From Nereocystis luetkeana (Eukaryota > Sar > Phaeophyceae > Laminariales > Laminariaceae), in assembly GCA_031213475.1 (NCBI GenBank), contig JARUPZ010000019.1, positions 8,710,698-8,774,697 on the forward strand: 64,000 bases of DNA, written 5' to 3'. The translations under genes and the position numbers were made by a program. The first letter of the stretch is position 1. Every line of letters begins with the position of its first letter. The notes beneath the pieces were generated by a model. The model did no database searches and was not told the origin of the DNA. It was given only the letters and a program-made list of their open reading frames with translations. Below are positions 12,061 through 24,600 of this stretch, piece by piece.

Positions 12061-12169
12061 TATTACGGGGGACCATAGTAAATAGGACCAATTATTGTTA
12101 GCAAAAATAGGTAAATGTATAGGTTTTTATGTGTACGATAGATCCTATTTACTATGGTCCCCCGTGATA
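12061..12169. mobile_element. MITE-like element, family M, intact and without micro-insertions
   Basis: The ends TATTACGGGGGACCATAGTA and (reversed) CTATCACGGGGGACCATAGT form inverted repeats that extend through ATAGGACC/ATAGGATC. The total is about 109 bp, with an AT-rich centre. This copy lacks the CCAGGTA insertions found in the copies at 40267 and 46049, so it serves as the empty-site reference. Confidence 0.8.
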
Positions 12170-12719
12170 GTAATTAATAGGACTCGCCGCAATAACGGTT
12201 GCACTTTTTGGCCTAAAAATCACCTGACCGACGGGGCTTCTCGACAGAGGAATCGTTGGAATATCATCTTCTTTTTTTTGTTTTTTTCAATATTTGGTCG
12301 ATGCACGTTGGCTCCCGCTCCAGTTTTTGGAGCCTGTACGGACTCAATACTGTGGACGTGGTGGCTGAATGTGAGAGCAACAACATCAAAAGCATGCACA
12401 ATCCCGCTATATATCATGCCTTCTATATGAATATTAGGCCATGGGGAGGTTTTTTCGTCGGTTTTTGCACTTTCTTTAGCTCCTGCAGTGAGGAGTCTTT
12501 TGAAGAAAGAAATAGATTCGTTCGGCCCTACCGTATATGGCATGCACGCGTCCTCCTTTCATTGTATATCCCGACCTTCGGCCTGACTCTACAGTACAGT
12601 AGGATCTTTCACCGAGGCCACCGTCGGGAATGTGACGGCCGTGTGTCCAAACGTCACCACCAGAGAAAAAACGATTTGAAAAAAAGCACAAAATTACGAA
12701 CAAACACCCCGTGTGTCTA

Positions 12720-13080
12720 GTTTTCACATCGAACCGTTCTTTCTACCGAACCACATCAGTACACCCACTGTCCGTCCTGATACGTTATCCTGGAGAGATG
12801 CTATCACGGGGGACCCTAGTTAACAGGACCTATGGTGTACAAAAAAACTATATATTGAGCATTTTTACTAACAATATTTGGTCCTGTTAACTATGGCCCC
12901 CCGTAATAATTAATCCTGTTGTCACAGACCTTGAGACAAAGAAGAAGAGCAAAAGATGAAAAAAAACTGATCGCAAACGAATGGGTTATGCAGCAAGTGA
13001 GATGCCAACGTACCGGGTACGGTGACAACACAACAACACAGGCCAGACCAGAAAACAAAAACAAAAAGACACGAAGAAAT
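12720..13080 (-). repeat. SINE/LINE-like family S copy interrupted by a MITE
   Basis: Read on the minus strand it matches 43180-43460: TGTTGTTGTGTTGTC, GTACCCGGTACG, CAAGGTCTGTGACAACAG, then (after the MITE) CAGGACGGACAGTGGGTGTA and CGGTAGAAAGAACGG. The family M copy at 12801-12909 splits it. Confidence 0.7.
12801..12909. mobile_element. MITE-like element, family M, nested in a family S repeat
   Basis: CTATCACGGGGGACCCTAGT at the left and ACTATGGCCCCCCGTAATA at the right form the inverted ends, with the same TAACAGGACC subterminal block as the copy at 15593. The surrounding repeat is uninterrupted at 6785-7010 and 43180-43460, which shows that this ~109-bp block is an insertion. Confidence 0.85.
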
Positions 13081-13294
13081 GTTTCCGAAACTATATACGT
13101 ACACGTGACGCAGAGAGATCAGAAAGGCTGCTATTTATAGCAGTAAACCACACACATGTGTTCAAGAGGAACAGGAAACTGCCGGCACGGACGAAGCAAC
13201 ACGAAGGAGAGGGAGATACCGGCATATAATGTTATGGTACTGCTTTGAATGAGGCCGAGCCCTATCCCGCCGTGCAGAGGGGGGGGAGAGTGTT

Positions 13295-13350
13295 ACAAGG
13301 ATTACCCTGGGCTGGGTAATCGATCGATATTTTACCCTATAGCCCCGTAG
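13295..13350. repeat. fragment of the 8975-9530 repeat
   Basis: ACCCTGGGCTGGGTAATCG followed by TTTTACC and a TAGCCC block resembles the start of the units at 8975 and 9400. It is too short to classify. Confidence 0.35.
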
Positions 13351-14449
13351 GTGACACCATCACCAGAAAAACGGCGGGATCGGTCAACAAAGCAACGAGA
13401 GAAGCAGGGCAGAAAGCAAAATAAAAAAGAGAGTTCAAGAGTACCTGGTATGTACCTGGTACCGGTATATTATATGGAGATTGTATCTCCCATATTACTT
13501 TGGTGATAAGCACAGTAAATACTAAAACAGCCATCTTGTCGGATGTGCCTGCTCTCAGCGTATATACGAAGTATATGCCTATGAATAATTTGAAATATGA
13601 CGCGGTGGCAGTACAGTAGTACCGTATGATACACGAGATAGCACACCCCCCAGACTGATTTTCGGGGGCGATTATCTCTACGTACGTAAAACAAGAGGGG
13701 CACCCACTCACGCACACACGGACACACGGACACTGACAACTGGTGGATCTCGTCGAGACCTTTCCACGGACGCATCATCGCTCGGCGTTTGCACTCTCTT
13801 TTGGTTGTCGAGAAAGTCAGCCTGGAAAATCGACCGAAGGGGTGTGCTATCTATCTCATCACACGTGTTACACGGGGGTGGTGGTGGTGGCGGTCGAAGT
13901 GTATATATAGTCCCACCCCTTTAGAACTACGCCATACGCTCACCTTTGGGAGTCAAACCACTGCTACTGCTGTAGTAGAGGAAAATGACCGTTGTCTATG
14001 CATACACGCAGCTGTGGATCCGTTATTATGTGGCACTAACAGCAGTATCAAAGGCCCCCGGATCCGTGCGTGCGCATTTTTTCTCAAGTACCTGTTATAT
14101 ATCAGGTATATATGCGAAGGACACGAGCAGTAGTCGTGGTTGGAGGGCGCCACTTTAAGAAGAGAAATTAGCACTTACTATATGCTTGCACTTGGAACAA
14201 TTAGTTTTGATTGAGGTGTAATGCCGGGACTGCTGTGTGCAGCAGTTGCACGGTTCGTCTGATAAGTCAAGAAAAAAAACGAGCATTTGAAACATGCATT
14301 TTCAGCACTTTGCTGGCACTTAAACTTGGAACTCTTAATGTCAGTTTTCCAGCGTAACGCCGATACTGGACGGCTGTACTTATAGTAGTTGAACGGTTCG
14401 GTTAAGCCCATAAGAAACACCGAGCATGAAAGGCTTAATAGAACAAGCA

Positions 14450-14940
14450 GTGGGGTTTGGGGGGAGGGGGGCGTTATCGGGCAGAGCCACTAAGAGAGCG
14501 AGACGGCGGCGACTCTTTCCTTGACACGACCGACAGCAGTTTCGGACAATAATACCGCAGTCTACTGCGCGTTGAAATATGCGCGCCGCAGTTATAATAA
14601 ACCAGTAATTTATATGAACAGCAGGTTGTCGCTTGATGCTTCTTCAGCAGTGTTTGCGCGGGGGGGGGCGGAGCGCATTCGCTATTCTTATCCCCTTCCT
14701 GAATCGCCGCTTGTGGCCACCATCTATCTCCTAGGATAGCTAGGGGGGATTTGGTCCTTGCGGTTGGAGGTTTCAAGGTTAAGATTGGGAGCAACAGAGT
14801 TTGGGGGTGTATCGAGCTGAGCCACAGAGAGAGCGAGACGGCGGGGACTATTTCCATGACACGATCGATGGCAGCATCAGACAGCAATACCGCATAGCCT
14901 TCTGCGCGTTGAAATATACGCGCAGCAGTTACAACCCTCG
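14450..14940. repeat. direct duplication of ~150 bp
   Basis: The block at about 14450-14600 (GAGCGAGACGGCGG, TTGACACGACCGACAGCAG, TGCGCGTTGAAATAT) recurs at about 14790-14935 (GAGCGAGACGGCGG, ATGACACGATCGATGGCAG, TGCGCGTTGAAATAT), about 335 bases apart. The open frames here run through the repeat on both strands and look spurious. Confidence 0.75.
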
Positions 14941-15592
14941 CCTTTTTTTTGTAGTTTTTGGTTGTCTGGCAACATCGCGTCACGCTTTTGCTTTGGGTGG
15001 TCTGGGTTTTTCGTAATTTTATCATGTTTTTGGTTATGGACACTCACGGTACGTACAGTGTCAGCAGATGGTAAACGAAATAATAATGAGTTTATTCGTG
15101 AGGTTATCTTCGATGCTTATGGCAGGAACAGTTGAAACTTCGAGCCCATGAGAAAGTTTCGGCGCAGGGCACGGCACCGCGAAATCGAGCGTGCGTGCAT
15201 CGTCGACAGGACAGGACGAGCAGAGGGCACATATCGACACGAATTATAATCACGATCATACGAGAAGAAACGGCCGAAGGCTTCCAAGGAGTGCCGCATA
15301 GCTCCCCCAAACTACTGTAGATAGCACAGGAGTCGAAAACTGACAATGGTGCAGAAGTATTATTTCAAGAATCTGCGAGAGATTCATGAAAGCTGTCGAT
15401 ATAAAAAAGCAATGTCAGTTTATTCAAGGTATCGTATCTCATACCTGGAGGTACGGTGAGGTCAAGACAAAAAATATCTGCCTATAGCTCATGCGTATCT
15501 AGGTGTGGCCAAACACATGAGAGCACGGACTAAAATATTGCACACGCCAAAGTTGTAGATAGCTGCGGCCGACGCACAATTTGGCTAAACGC

Positions 15593-15703
15593 CTATTACG
15601 GGGAACCATAATTAACAGGACCTATTGTATACATAAAAACCTATATATTTAAGAATTTTTACTAACAATATTTGGTCCTATTAACTATGATCCCCCGTAA
15701 TAG
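15593..15703. mobile_element. MITE-like element, family M, intact
   Basis: CTATTACGGGGAACCATAAT at the left and, reversed, CTATTACGGGGGATCATAGT at the right form the best-preserved termini of the family. They define an element of about 111 bp. There are no CCAGGTA insertions in this copy. Confidence 0.85.
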
Positions 15704-15766
15704 TTGGCATGAAGACAAACATGACGGACACAAGGATGAACAAGAAAAAAAAGTTAATTCCTCCTG

Positions 15767-15832
15767 CGTGACACGACGCCTCAAGCTTGATCCTCGTTGC
15801 GTTACACGACACCTCAAGCTTGATCCTCGTGG
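15767..15832. repeat. 33-bp tandem duplication
   Basis: ACACGACGCCTCAAGCTTGA and TCCTCGTTGCG are followed directly by ACACGACACCTCAAGCTTGA and TCCTCGTGG. This gives two units with very few differences. Confidence 0.8.
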
Positions 15833-16372
15833 AGCTTTCTCGCCATGGGACCAGAAACACCAACAGCCAAGAGACCAAGCGGCAGAAAAATCGACGATCC
15901 ATCACTCCGTGCTGAGTGTACCAGGTATTAGTTATAAAGGGAAGCCTGCCACTCTATTCAACCAGCGCTGGGCCTACTCAGCCAACGCTAGGCTGGCCTC
16001 AGCATTGATATCCGGGGACGAACCCCTCGTCACGCGCTACTGGTAACCAGGAGCACACTGCTGTCATATGCAACCATACATAACGTCTCCAGCGAGCACG
16101 CTCACAAAAGAACAAATGTGAAGTCGGCGAAAATAGAACTCACGACCCAACCTTGGGGGTTGCATATATAGCAATACCCACTGGCAGAGCAAAAGTCATC
16201 TCCGGCCCTTCCCATTTACTCTGGTTGAACTCGCGCGCCCTGACGTAGTTCTCGTATGTATCATACGTACCAGGTACGCGATTAAACAAAAAAAAAACTA
16301 TGGTTAATGAAAACAAAACCAAGGTCCGAAGAGTGAAAAATCATCTCGAGGGGTTGGCGTGTCGCCGCATGA

Positions 16373-16453
16373 GCGCAGTCCCGTTATGGGGGCAAACCAC
16401 TCAATTTCCAAGTAGTTTGTCCCTAAAACGATACAGCAGCTCTGAAAGGGTTG
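16373..16453 (-). repeat. foldback element, family H (one arm degraded)
   Basis: GCGCAGTCCCGTTATGGGGG, then AAACCACTC and AAGTAGTTTGTCCC, then a degraded arm (AAAACGATACAGCAGCTCTG) ending AAAGGGTTGA. The centre has the reverse orientation. Confidence 0.7.
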
Positions 16454-17101
16454 ACCTCAAATCTCGCACGGCCAAGGGCACGGCAGCCCGGGACGATAGG
16501 GGGGTCGTTGGGCGCCCCGCTTTTAGCCGCTTACGCCCTTATTCCCTCCAGAAGAGCCCTCACCACGCAATATTTCGAAGATGCCCTCTGTTCCCTTCCT
16601 TCCCCCAACCGCGACGAGATAGTCGGACAAGGAAGGAACCGCGTACATGCTGCAAAAATTAAAGTATGTACCGCCGCTGTTTGTCGCGAAAGCTCGTCTA
16701 TTGCCACAAGCCGAAGATGCTCGATTTTAAACGCTGAGGAGATATTAGAGTCCTCAACGGGCGGACCGGTCGAGAATTTTGCCCGTCTCAGTGTTGAGCA
16801 GGCCTTGACCCAAGTGCCATGTACCCCCCCTATGTATGCCGAAGCACCTTTGTATGGGGATAGCTGGTCGAATGGAGATCGACAGACACCCATGAAGCGC
16901 GCGCATGAAATGCGAATGACGAAAGCCATTCGTGACTTCGTTAGAAGTGTGGGGACCGAGACCTGCCTCCGTTTTTCGCCCGGGCAAGGAAAGGAGAGCT
17001 CTTCCCCCGGCGCCGAGCAGGCCAAAACCTTTCGAACTTTGCTAAGGACCACTATTGTGCTGTGCGCACGCGTTGACCAGAGAACTCCGGAACCCTACTA
17101 A
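16451..17101. other. 650-bp segment open on both strands, unrecognised
   Basis: A 216-residue frame is open on plus (16451-17101) and a 173-residue frame on minus (16531-17052). Composition is moderate in both, with no motif I recognise and no convincing splice context. It may be a remnant of a transposable-element gene or an exon of an unknown gene. I cannot choose a strand, so I do not call a CDS. Confidence 0.2.
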
Positions 17102-18300
17102 TAGAAGGCTCGTACGGCTCGTACGAGGTGCTCGTGAACGCGGAGCCCCGCGTAACGAAGCAGCACCACTGCATGATAAAGTACGAATATCTCGTACTGA
17201 AAAGGGCCGATATCTGGCGAAAATAGCCGATACCTACTGTACGTAGCGAAACGTCTGATGTACCTACATATGCTACACGACTCCGGGGAGCCGAAGATAC
17301 CTACAACCTATAGCGAAATGTCTGATATACCTAAGGAACTCGGCTTTCGGGGGCCCAACCTACCCGTACCCAACTATCAATGTAACTCTATATACGCTGT
17401 GCATGCTTGTGAATAAATACTGGACCGGTCTGGAAAGGTCGGGAAATGTGAGCAAGTGGAAAGGGCAGTCACAACGGAATATCATCACAGCAAAAGTCCA
17501 GCCTTCTCTTTGCTCCTGGCCAGCGAGCCTTCAAAAATATTGCGCCGCCCTCACCACATTTACACAACGTATAAGCTCCCCCCCACACAATAAAACGACA
17601 GTGCTATGCCCTGTACACCCCCTACCCCCCCCCCCCCGTCGCCGCCTTCCCTCCACCATGTAAAACATGAACAAGCCCTGGCTAATAACATTGGACGCTA
17701 GATTAGAGTAGATGGCGGGCTCAGGCCGTTGCCACCTCGTCTTTCCGGGGGAAATACAACAAAAAACGCAGCAGAAAAGGGTCGAAATAGCGCGTAAAAT
17801 TCGCATCTTTACGAAGAGCGAAAACAACGACACAGCAGAAGCAGCAGTAGCGACGAGCAAAAGCTGCATGTAGAGCATGTGGTGGCACCCACTCACTCGT
17901 TGCGGCAAACATGCCCGATAACTGCACAAAAAAAAAAGGCTTCCTCACCAACAGGGTAACACTCCCAACAGAGAGTAATGCAAGAGACACGCAACGACGA
18001 ACGACTTTCTCCGTACACCTCGAGGCTTCGGTGAGAGGGAAGCACGTCGCACCGACACCACCGCGCACCGCATCGCAGATCGCATCCCGCCCGATGCGGC
18101 CACTTGAAAAAAAAAACAAAGCACCCCGAAGCCCAAAAACCCAGCGCGCCTTTTGAGGGGAAATCGCACAAAGCACCCCTCACTGCAAACGCCGCAACAC
18201 GCTCAACTATACCTACACTAAATAGAGCTTAACCGCGACCGCGATCAAAACCCACCGCCATAGCGTTCTCCTTCGAGCTCCACCCTCCTCCTGCAAAAGG

Positions 18301-18603
18301 CTACCCACCCACCCCGTGCCCCCTCCGCACCCTGCATAGACCAGTTCTCCTGCGTACCGCGTCACGAAGCCCCGCGATGCCCGCCAGGGGGATGCGAGCG
18401 CCGGCCGACAGCCCTCTCAGGGTGCGGGTCAGGGCTTCCTGGCGGGAAGCATCGAGCTTGGAGAAGCGACCGCGCCCCCTGCCGGCCCCGGCGGGGGCAC
18501 CGCCCGAGCCAGCGGACACCACGCGGCAGTTGACGCGGGGGACCCATATAGTGCGGGGGGATGAAGCCAACACGTTCTTGAGGCTCACTTGGTCATGCTT
18601 AAT
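18301..18603 (-). CDS. gene B exon 5: end of second Tudor-like module and Gly/Arg-rich tail
   Basis: The acceptor TGGCAG is followed in phase 0 by IKHDQVSLKNVLASSPRT, then IWVPRVNCRVVS. That is the closing strand of a Tudor-like module, in which WVPR is the recurrent end motif. A Gly/Ala/Arg tract (GGAPAGAGRGRGR) and a basic helix-like stretch follow, to a TAG at 18303-18301. A GTGCGG donor at 18330 could instead end the exon at 18331, so the C-terminus is uncertain. Confidence 0.6.
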   Translation of the reverse strand: MKHDQVSLKNVLASSPRTIWVPRVNCRVVSAGSGGAPAGAGRGRGRFSKLDASRQEALTRTLRGLSAGARIPLAGIAGLRDAVRRRTGLCRVRRGHGVGG

Positions 18604-21600
18604 CTGCCAGGAGGGGGGTGGGGGGGGGGAGGGGAAGGGTGAGGGGAGTTTTGGATTGTTTTAGTGACAATGGGTAAGGTTTCAGGGGAAAAGAGCTGGC
18701 GGAAATAAAGTAGGGCATCGCCATCATCATCATCGTCGTCACGTCGTTGTTGTCGTCGGCGTCGTGATTATTGCCCATGTTTTCCATCCCACAACGTGCA
18801 TTCCGAATCGATAGCTCGCGGGGAACAGGAGAGGGCGCAGAGAGTGTTAACCTACAGCAGAAGTAGCGACATGTGGCTAGGTAGGTGAGGTCCGTCGCCG
18901 GCAATGGGAATAATAAGCCACTGGGGGCCGGAGCGCAGCGGTTGAGGGCGGGGGGGGGGGGGGGCGCATTTTTCTGACAGGTCTGACAGACGCCGCCAGG
19001 AAGAAGCTGCGCGATACAAATGCCGCCCCTGAGTGGCAACGTCAGGCATTCGCATCTGCCACGACTGAAAATCGACCCGCAGAAGCCCTGCTTGTCGTCC
19101 CACTTTCCCGGTATGTATCGCGTTTTCCGGCGATCCGGTAACGGCGGCGGAGCAAGCGCCCTTCATAACCGTCAGAGCCAAACAAATAAACGGCGGAGGG
19201 TACTAACCGTCAGAGCCAAACAAATAAACGGCGGAGGGTACGGGGCCGAAACTCACGCGGCGCCTTGTACAGTCCCGGCGCAGCCCCCCCCCCCCCCCCC
19301 CAATAGCACCCCCCCCCCCCCCCCCCAATAGCACCCCCCCCCCCCCCCCCAATAGCACCATTTTACCTCCTCGACTCCGCTCCACGCCGCCGTACATACT
19401 ACCAGGTACACAAAGAGCGGAACTCCGAGATCATCACGGCAATACCGGGGGGGGGGGGGGGGGGGGAACTAGAAAAAAAAAAAAAAAAAAAAGAAGTGAT
19501 GCGCCTCCAGCTGCCCCTCTCCCTCTTGCCTCCCTCTTTTGTCTTCAGCTCCGCCTATTTCGTGTGACATCGCTCGCTCACCTGCTTAACCCTTGCCTGC
19601 AGCCACGCGCCTTTCACGTGTGTGCCCGTGCACCACACCTCGACGACGTCTCGGACCTTGAAGACTGTCGAAAGGTAGGACGGATCCACCGGCCACCTCA
19701 GACGATCACGGACCACCCACTCGTCCCAATTGCTGTCCCACCCAGGGTAATGGATTCGGTACCTTCTCCGGATCACAGGGGGGGGTGGGGGGGGGGGGGG
19801 GCAACCAACAGAAGGATGCAGCGATTCGGAAGGGAATTAATGCAATCGTAAATCGACACAACGCATACACGTTGTGTATACGCATACTCGTACACGTTGT
19901 GTATAGAATGTGTGTTCCTGTTGACATGAAACCGTTGTTTCAATATCTACCCGTCGACGTTCAGCACGCCCAGTGTCCGTGGCGATTGTTCGCCCTGCAG
20001 ACCTTACAAGCTCTGTGCTCACGAAACAACGAGGCCACAACAGACATGCTCCGGTGCCCTGCATGAGCGTTCAAGCTTGGGACCGTTCTACGATGCAAAA
20101 TATACCGCACAAGTGTATGCCCGCCGGCGTGCGGCTGACGCCAAACCCGAACAAAATCTGGGCACTTCCGGAGAGAGCTCGGATGTTCTTCCTGCTGCGC
20201 ACGACACCCGCAACAGATAAGAGAAGGCGAAATTCGCCTCCCCCCCTCCCCTATATTGTATACCTCCCCTATATTATATACCTATATATAGGTTGGGTTG
20301 GCGTCGGTTGGCGACGACGCAGAAAAACACGCCCCTCACTACGTGAGCTAGACAACCAGGGTACCGTTTTTTTTGCTTTTTTTTTTTGGCGGTCACCACG
20401 GCTGGCGGTCGAAATACAGATCATTTTTGTGCGGGGAGAACCTTCACTCCGCACAAGGGGGATGATCGTATCACGTAGTGCATATATGGGAAGACGCCCA
20501 CGAGGCAGTTACATAGCAAAGCCATTGCTGTCTCTGGAGTGGCCACACCAGAAATTAGACCAATGCATTGACGCTGTCATCCATATGCAAGAAAGTCTGC
20601 CTCAAAAGCGGTTCTTAGTAGGATGCAGCTCATGCGACTCGCCCAACACCTCACGGCGCTCTGCGCTTGTGTCATACGACTACGGCCATGCATGATGATA
20701 AGTACTCCCCCCACCCTCCCCTCCTTCGGTCTCCCTCCATGCAACTCGCCGAACGCCTCACGGCGCTTCGCGCTTGGTACAAGCGATGTCTGGCTGGTCG
20801 TGATAGCCCGATGTGCTCCGTCCGGGCATTGTAGGGATGCGAGGGTCTATGGTCATACGATTGCGGCCATCACGACAATGAGTACACCCCTCCCACAGCG
20901 GGAACGCCTGCAGGGCGTTCCCCTTGGTGTCAACGGGATTCCAACTGGGGGTTTTATCTAAAATAAAATATAATACAACAAAACAAAAAAATGACCTTTT
21001 TGTTTGATCACCGACTCGCTCTTTTTCGTCGTGCGTATACTACTGCAGCAAAAAAGGGCATGCTGCTCACATGTACCCGTCGACCTTCTGCACCACAGTC
21101 GCCTCCCACCACGACCGGCCCACGAACACGTCGAGCGACTCCAGGCGGAAACGGCCCTCCCATGACACCTCTACCTTATCGCCCACAAGGGGGTCGTTGA
21201 AGCGGTAGCTGCACACGTGGGACAAGGGCCGGCCGGCCAGGAGCGGGGCGGGGTCAGAGAGCGCGATGTGGGCTTCTGGCGAGAGGCAAGCGGTCTATCC
21301 GAAACACTTCCAAGTCTATCGAAATAAACAATACCAGCACTCTGGTAGTTACAGACAGCAGTGTTATCCAAAGCACGAACAGCATCGGAAAAAACAAAGG
21401 CGAGTATTCTCGTCGTATATTCTCGTCACAGCGCAAACAATCAGTGCAACTGGTTTCACCGCTGGAAATCTCCTTTTCCAAACACGCCGCTCATCTCCCC
21501 GAACCAAACACGCCGCTTAAGGAACTGCAGCATACCCATCAGCCGGCTCCACGTCAGGACACCGAACTATTTGTAGACTCAACACACTAGACGTAGACAT

Positions 21601-24600
21601 AACCAGAGTCAAAATACGAACAGCCCGGATACGCGGGAAAAATACTTTGCACGTCCCCGCTTTGTGTCGTTCTACATTTAAACGAGCCCCCGACCACCCT
21701 GCTCTTGCTTTGCACCCCCTGATCCCACCCTGACTCTAAGCAAGCCCTCCACGGTCCCCACTACGAGGCATTCGTGAAAAGTTCTTGGACTGCGGAATTT
21801 ATTGTTGGGGTCATCTCGCGCGTCTGGGGGGCATAGATCTTTGAGCGCAACGTCTGTTTCTGTCATTTCCACCGTTTGTCTCCAGATCTCGGGTATGATG
21901 CAGAGATAGCTGCAGGGTAGGGGTGTGGGAGAGCGAAGCAACTGGTCCGCCACAGCCACAAAAAAAAACGAGGATTGGCCACATCGCCACGAAAGCGCGG
22001 AGACCATGCCAAGGCACATCTCGTATATAACACATGCAAGATACCACACAACCCCCCTCTGCACAAACAAAACACATCCAAGCTGTGGATTTTGATCTCG
22101 ACGATGGAAACTGTGCGAAAAAAAAAAAAACACCGAGCGATGCGCCTGTGGAGGTGCAGTCTCGGCCAAGACATTTTCCAAACCACAACGTTTGTTGCAT
22201 GTGTCTTTTCTCTGCCGGCGTGCAGAAAATGGGCTCGGAGACCATCACGTTGTGTGCCGTCTTGACTTGTCCCAGAAACGAGGGCGTGAAAGAACATACT
22301 GTAAAACAAAAAACAAAAAACACGCAAAAGATGCCACATCCTCTCGGCACACAAATTTCCAAAACGAGGAGGGCGCAAACAAACGACGAGCGATGGCATC
22401 TGTGGAGATATCTCGACCAAGTTGCTTCTCAAGCCACCAAATTTGGTTGTGCGTGTGTGTCCCTCTTGGTGTGAAGAAAAATTGAGCTCGGAAAAAACAC
22501 ACATATATATATATATGTGCGGGTGGGTGTTATCTTGCCACAAAATTGGGGACGTGAAAGGCATTTATATGTATAGTATATGCACACACCGTGAAACACG
22601 CAAAATATACCAGAACCGCTCGAATAAACTTTTGAACTTTTGTTTTTCTTGCATCTAAAAAAAACGCGAAAGAGCGCAAACGCAAAGCGATTGCGTCCGA
22701 AGAAATATCTCGACCGAGATAGTTCCTATCTAGAGGCCCACAATTTTCGTCGTGCCCGCCCGCCCGCCCGCCCGCCCTACGTGTGTGTCGACAAAAATGG
22801 GCTCGGAAAACCATCACAAGGGATGCGTTATTTCGTGTAGACGGTATTTACCGGTGCGGAATTGCCACAGTTATAACCTCCCCTCCCACTGGTCGGTGAA
22901 AACCCCCCACGCTCCGTCCCGGCATTCTAGGGATGCGAGGGTCTATATGGTCAGACGACTACGGCCACGCATGAGATCGAGTACATCTCTCTTATCGAGT
23001 ACCCCCCCCCCCCTCCCCTGGTCGGTGAAAACCCGACATGCTCCGTCCCGGCATTGTAAAAATGCGAGGGTCTATGGTCATACGATTACGGCCATGCATG
23101 GGATCGAGTACATATCTCCTATCGAGTACACCCCCCCCCCCCCGGAGAAGAATAGCATACCCACCAAATGGGGACATGTGTAAGGCGCACTGCCCGATTT
23201 CGGGGCTGTGCGTGCTATTATCATATACGAATGGTAGGGTTGTAGTATTACTATTAAATATGAAATATTGAAAGGGGGGAAATTGACGGTGAAGGAGTAG
23301 AGCAGCGGCAAAAAGTGCGGGGACGTAGGGGACACGGGGGGTGGATGATTTACTCGTACTGCTAGAACTATGAGTTTCAGTGCGAGACGTCGCCCGGCAC
23401 GGGCTTGACACCATCCTGCTCGTACTGCTGTACTACTGTCTGTATGCAGTGTGTAGTTGTGCTGTTTTATTTAGCTCGTTCTTTTTCAAGTGTCTGCCAA
23501 CATCTCCTGAGGGGAGGCACGACAGTTTTTAGCTTTTCATTTTCCTCTTTTGGTTCGTTTCTTTGCTTTTGCTTTTCTTTTTTTTTTGTTGTTCTTGTTT
23601 TGTTTGTTTGTTTGCTTGTTTGTTTCCTTTTGCCATCTCCCTTTAGTAGAACGTGTATGTCGTGTCTGTCGCATCCAGTATGATGAACATGGCGTTGCGT
23701 TGTCTACTCTGCTTACTGCACAACACTGCCGTAGTATCTCTGTCGCGTAGTGTTGAGACCACACAACTCGCAACTCTCTAGGATTGGAGAATCGGCACGG
23801 ACACTGGATGTGCTGGATGTCGACGGCTAGAAAGAACGGTTTAATGTGGAGAACACACACACTGCTGGGCGCCCCCACGCTGCTCTTAGACGGCTGAAAA
23901 CATCAACGTTACCATTGGTTTCGTCGCTATCTCTGGGTCCCACAGGGATTGATTTTGGTCTCCCACAATCTTAGGGCCAAAAAGTAGTTGCGTCACCACG
24001 TCAGCAGCGAAACGACACGATCCGTTTAGAGTTTTGAGTGCACCGTGTTCGTTTTATGGGGAAAGTAGCCGTACGTATCGTATTCATATCAAGTGTTGAG
24101 GACTTTTTTTTTTCTTGAAATGTCCCGTATTAACCCTTTTAGGACCGCAGTCCCGTTTTGGGGACAAACTACTTAGAATTTGAGTGCTTTGTCCTTAAAA
24201 CGGGACTGCGGTCCTAGAAGGGTTAAGGATCAGATCGGGCGAAACATATGCATGCATGCATGCATGGTATCATATACCAAGGTATGTTGATTGGCAGCAA
24301 GATGGCACGCGAAGCTGTCGGGCGTGTCTCGCATGTTCGCATTTTCTGCGTCAACGTCCAAAAAAAAAAAAAAAAACTCGCCTCGGATCGCCACCAGTTC
24401 TGCCAACTTTCTGTTTGGTCGATCCGAGGCAAACGTAAACGGAACATTGAGGTGCATTTCTTGACGAGCCCCGCACTAGTCTCGCGAACCACATGCGCGC
24501 GGCATGCAGAAGGACGACGCCATGCCATACGAAGCCGGTGCGCATGTCTCGCACCTTGTGCTGCGTCAGCGTCTGAAAACTTTCGCTCCCGATCGCCAAC

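Larger units (their letters stand above)
1677..18300. other. gene-poor, repeat-rich intergenic stretch
   Basis: This lies between the 3' end of gene A (plus) and the 3' end of gene B (minus), so it is convergent intergenic DNA. I found no frame here that combines protein-like composition with plausible splice sites. The content I can support is listed as separate entries: hairpins, MITE-like copies, an hAT-like element, SINE-like copies and local duplications. The rest is AT-rich sequence with TACGTAC-type runs and homopolymers. Confidence 0.5.

Noticed and set aside
16531-17052. 173-residue minus-strand frame opposite a 216-residue plus frame
   Set aside because: Neither strand shows a recognisable motif or supporting splice signals. 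Listed only as an anonymous open segment.
21811-22564. Overlapping minus-strand frames of 167-233 residues
   Set aside because: They read through the diverged tandem array. Homopolymer-coded stretches of Phe and Lys and lack of conservation between units argue against genes.
24130-24226. Regular palindromes considered as CRISPR repeats or bacterial terminators
   Set aside because: Copies are kilobases apart with no spacers, in an intron-rich eukaryotic sequence.
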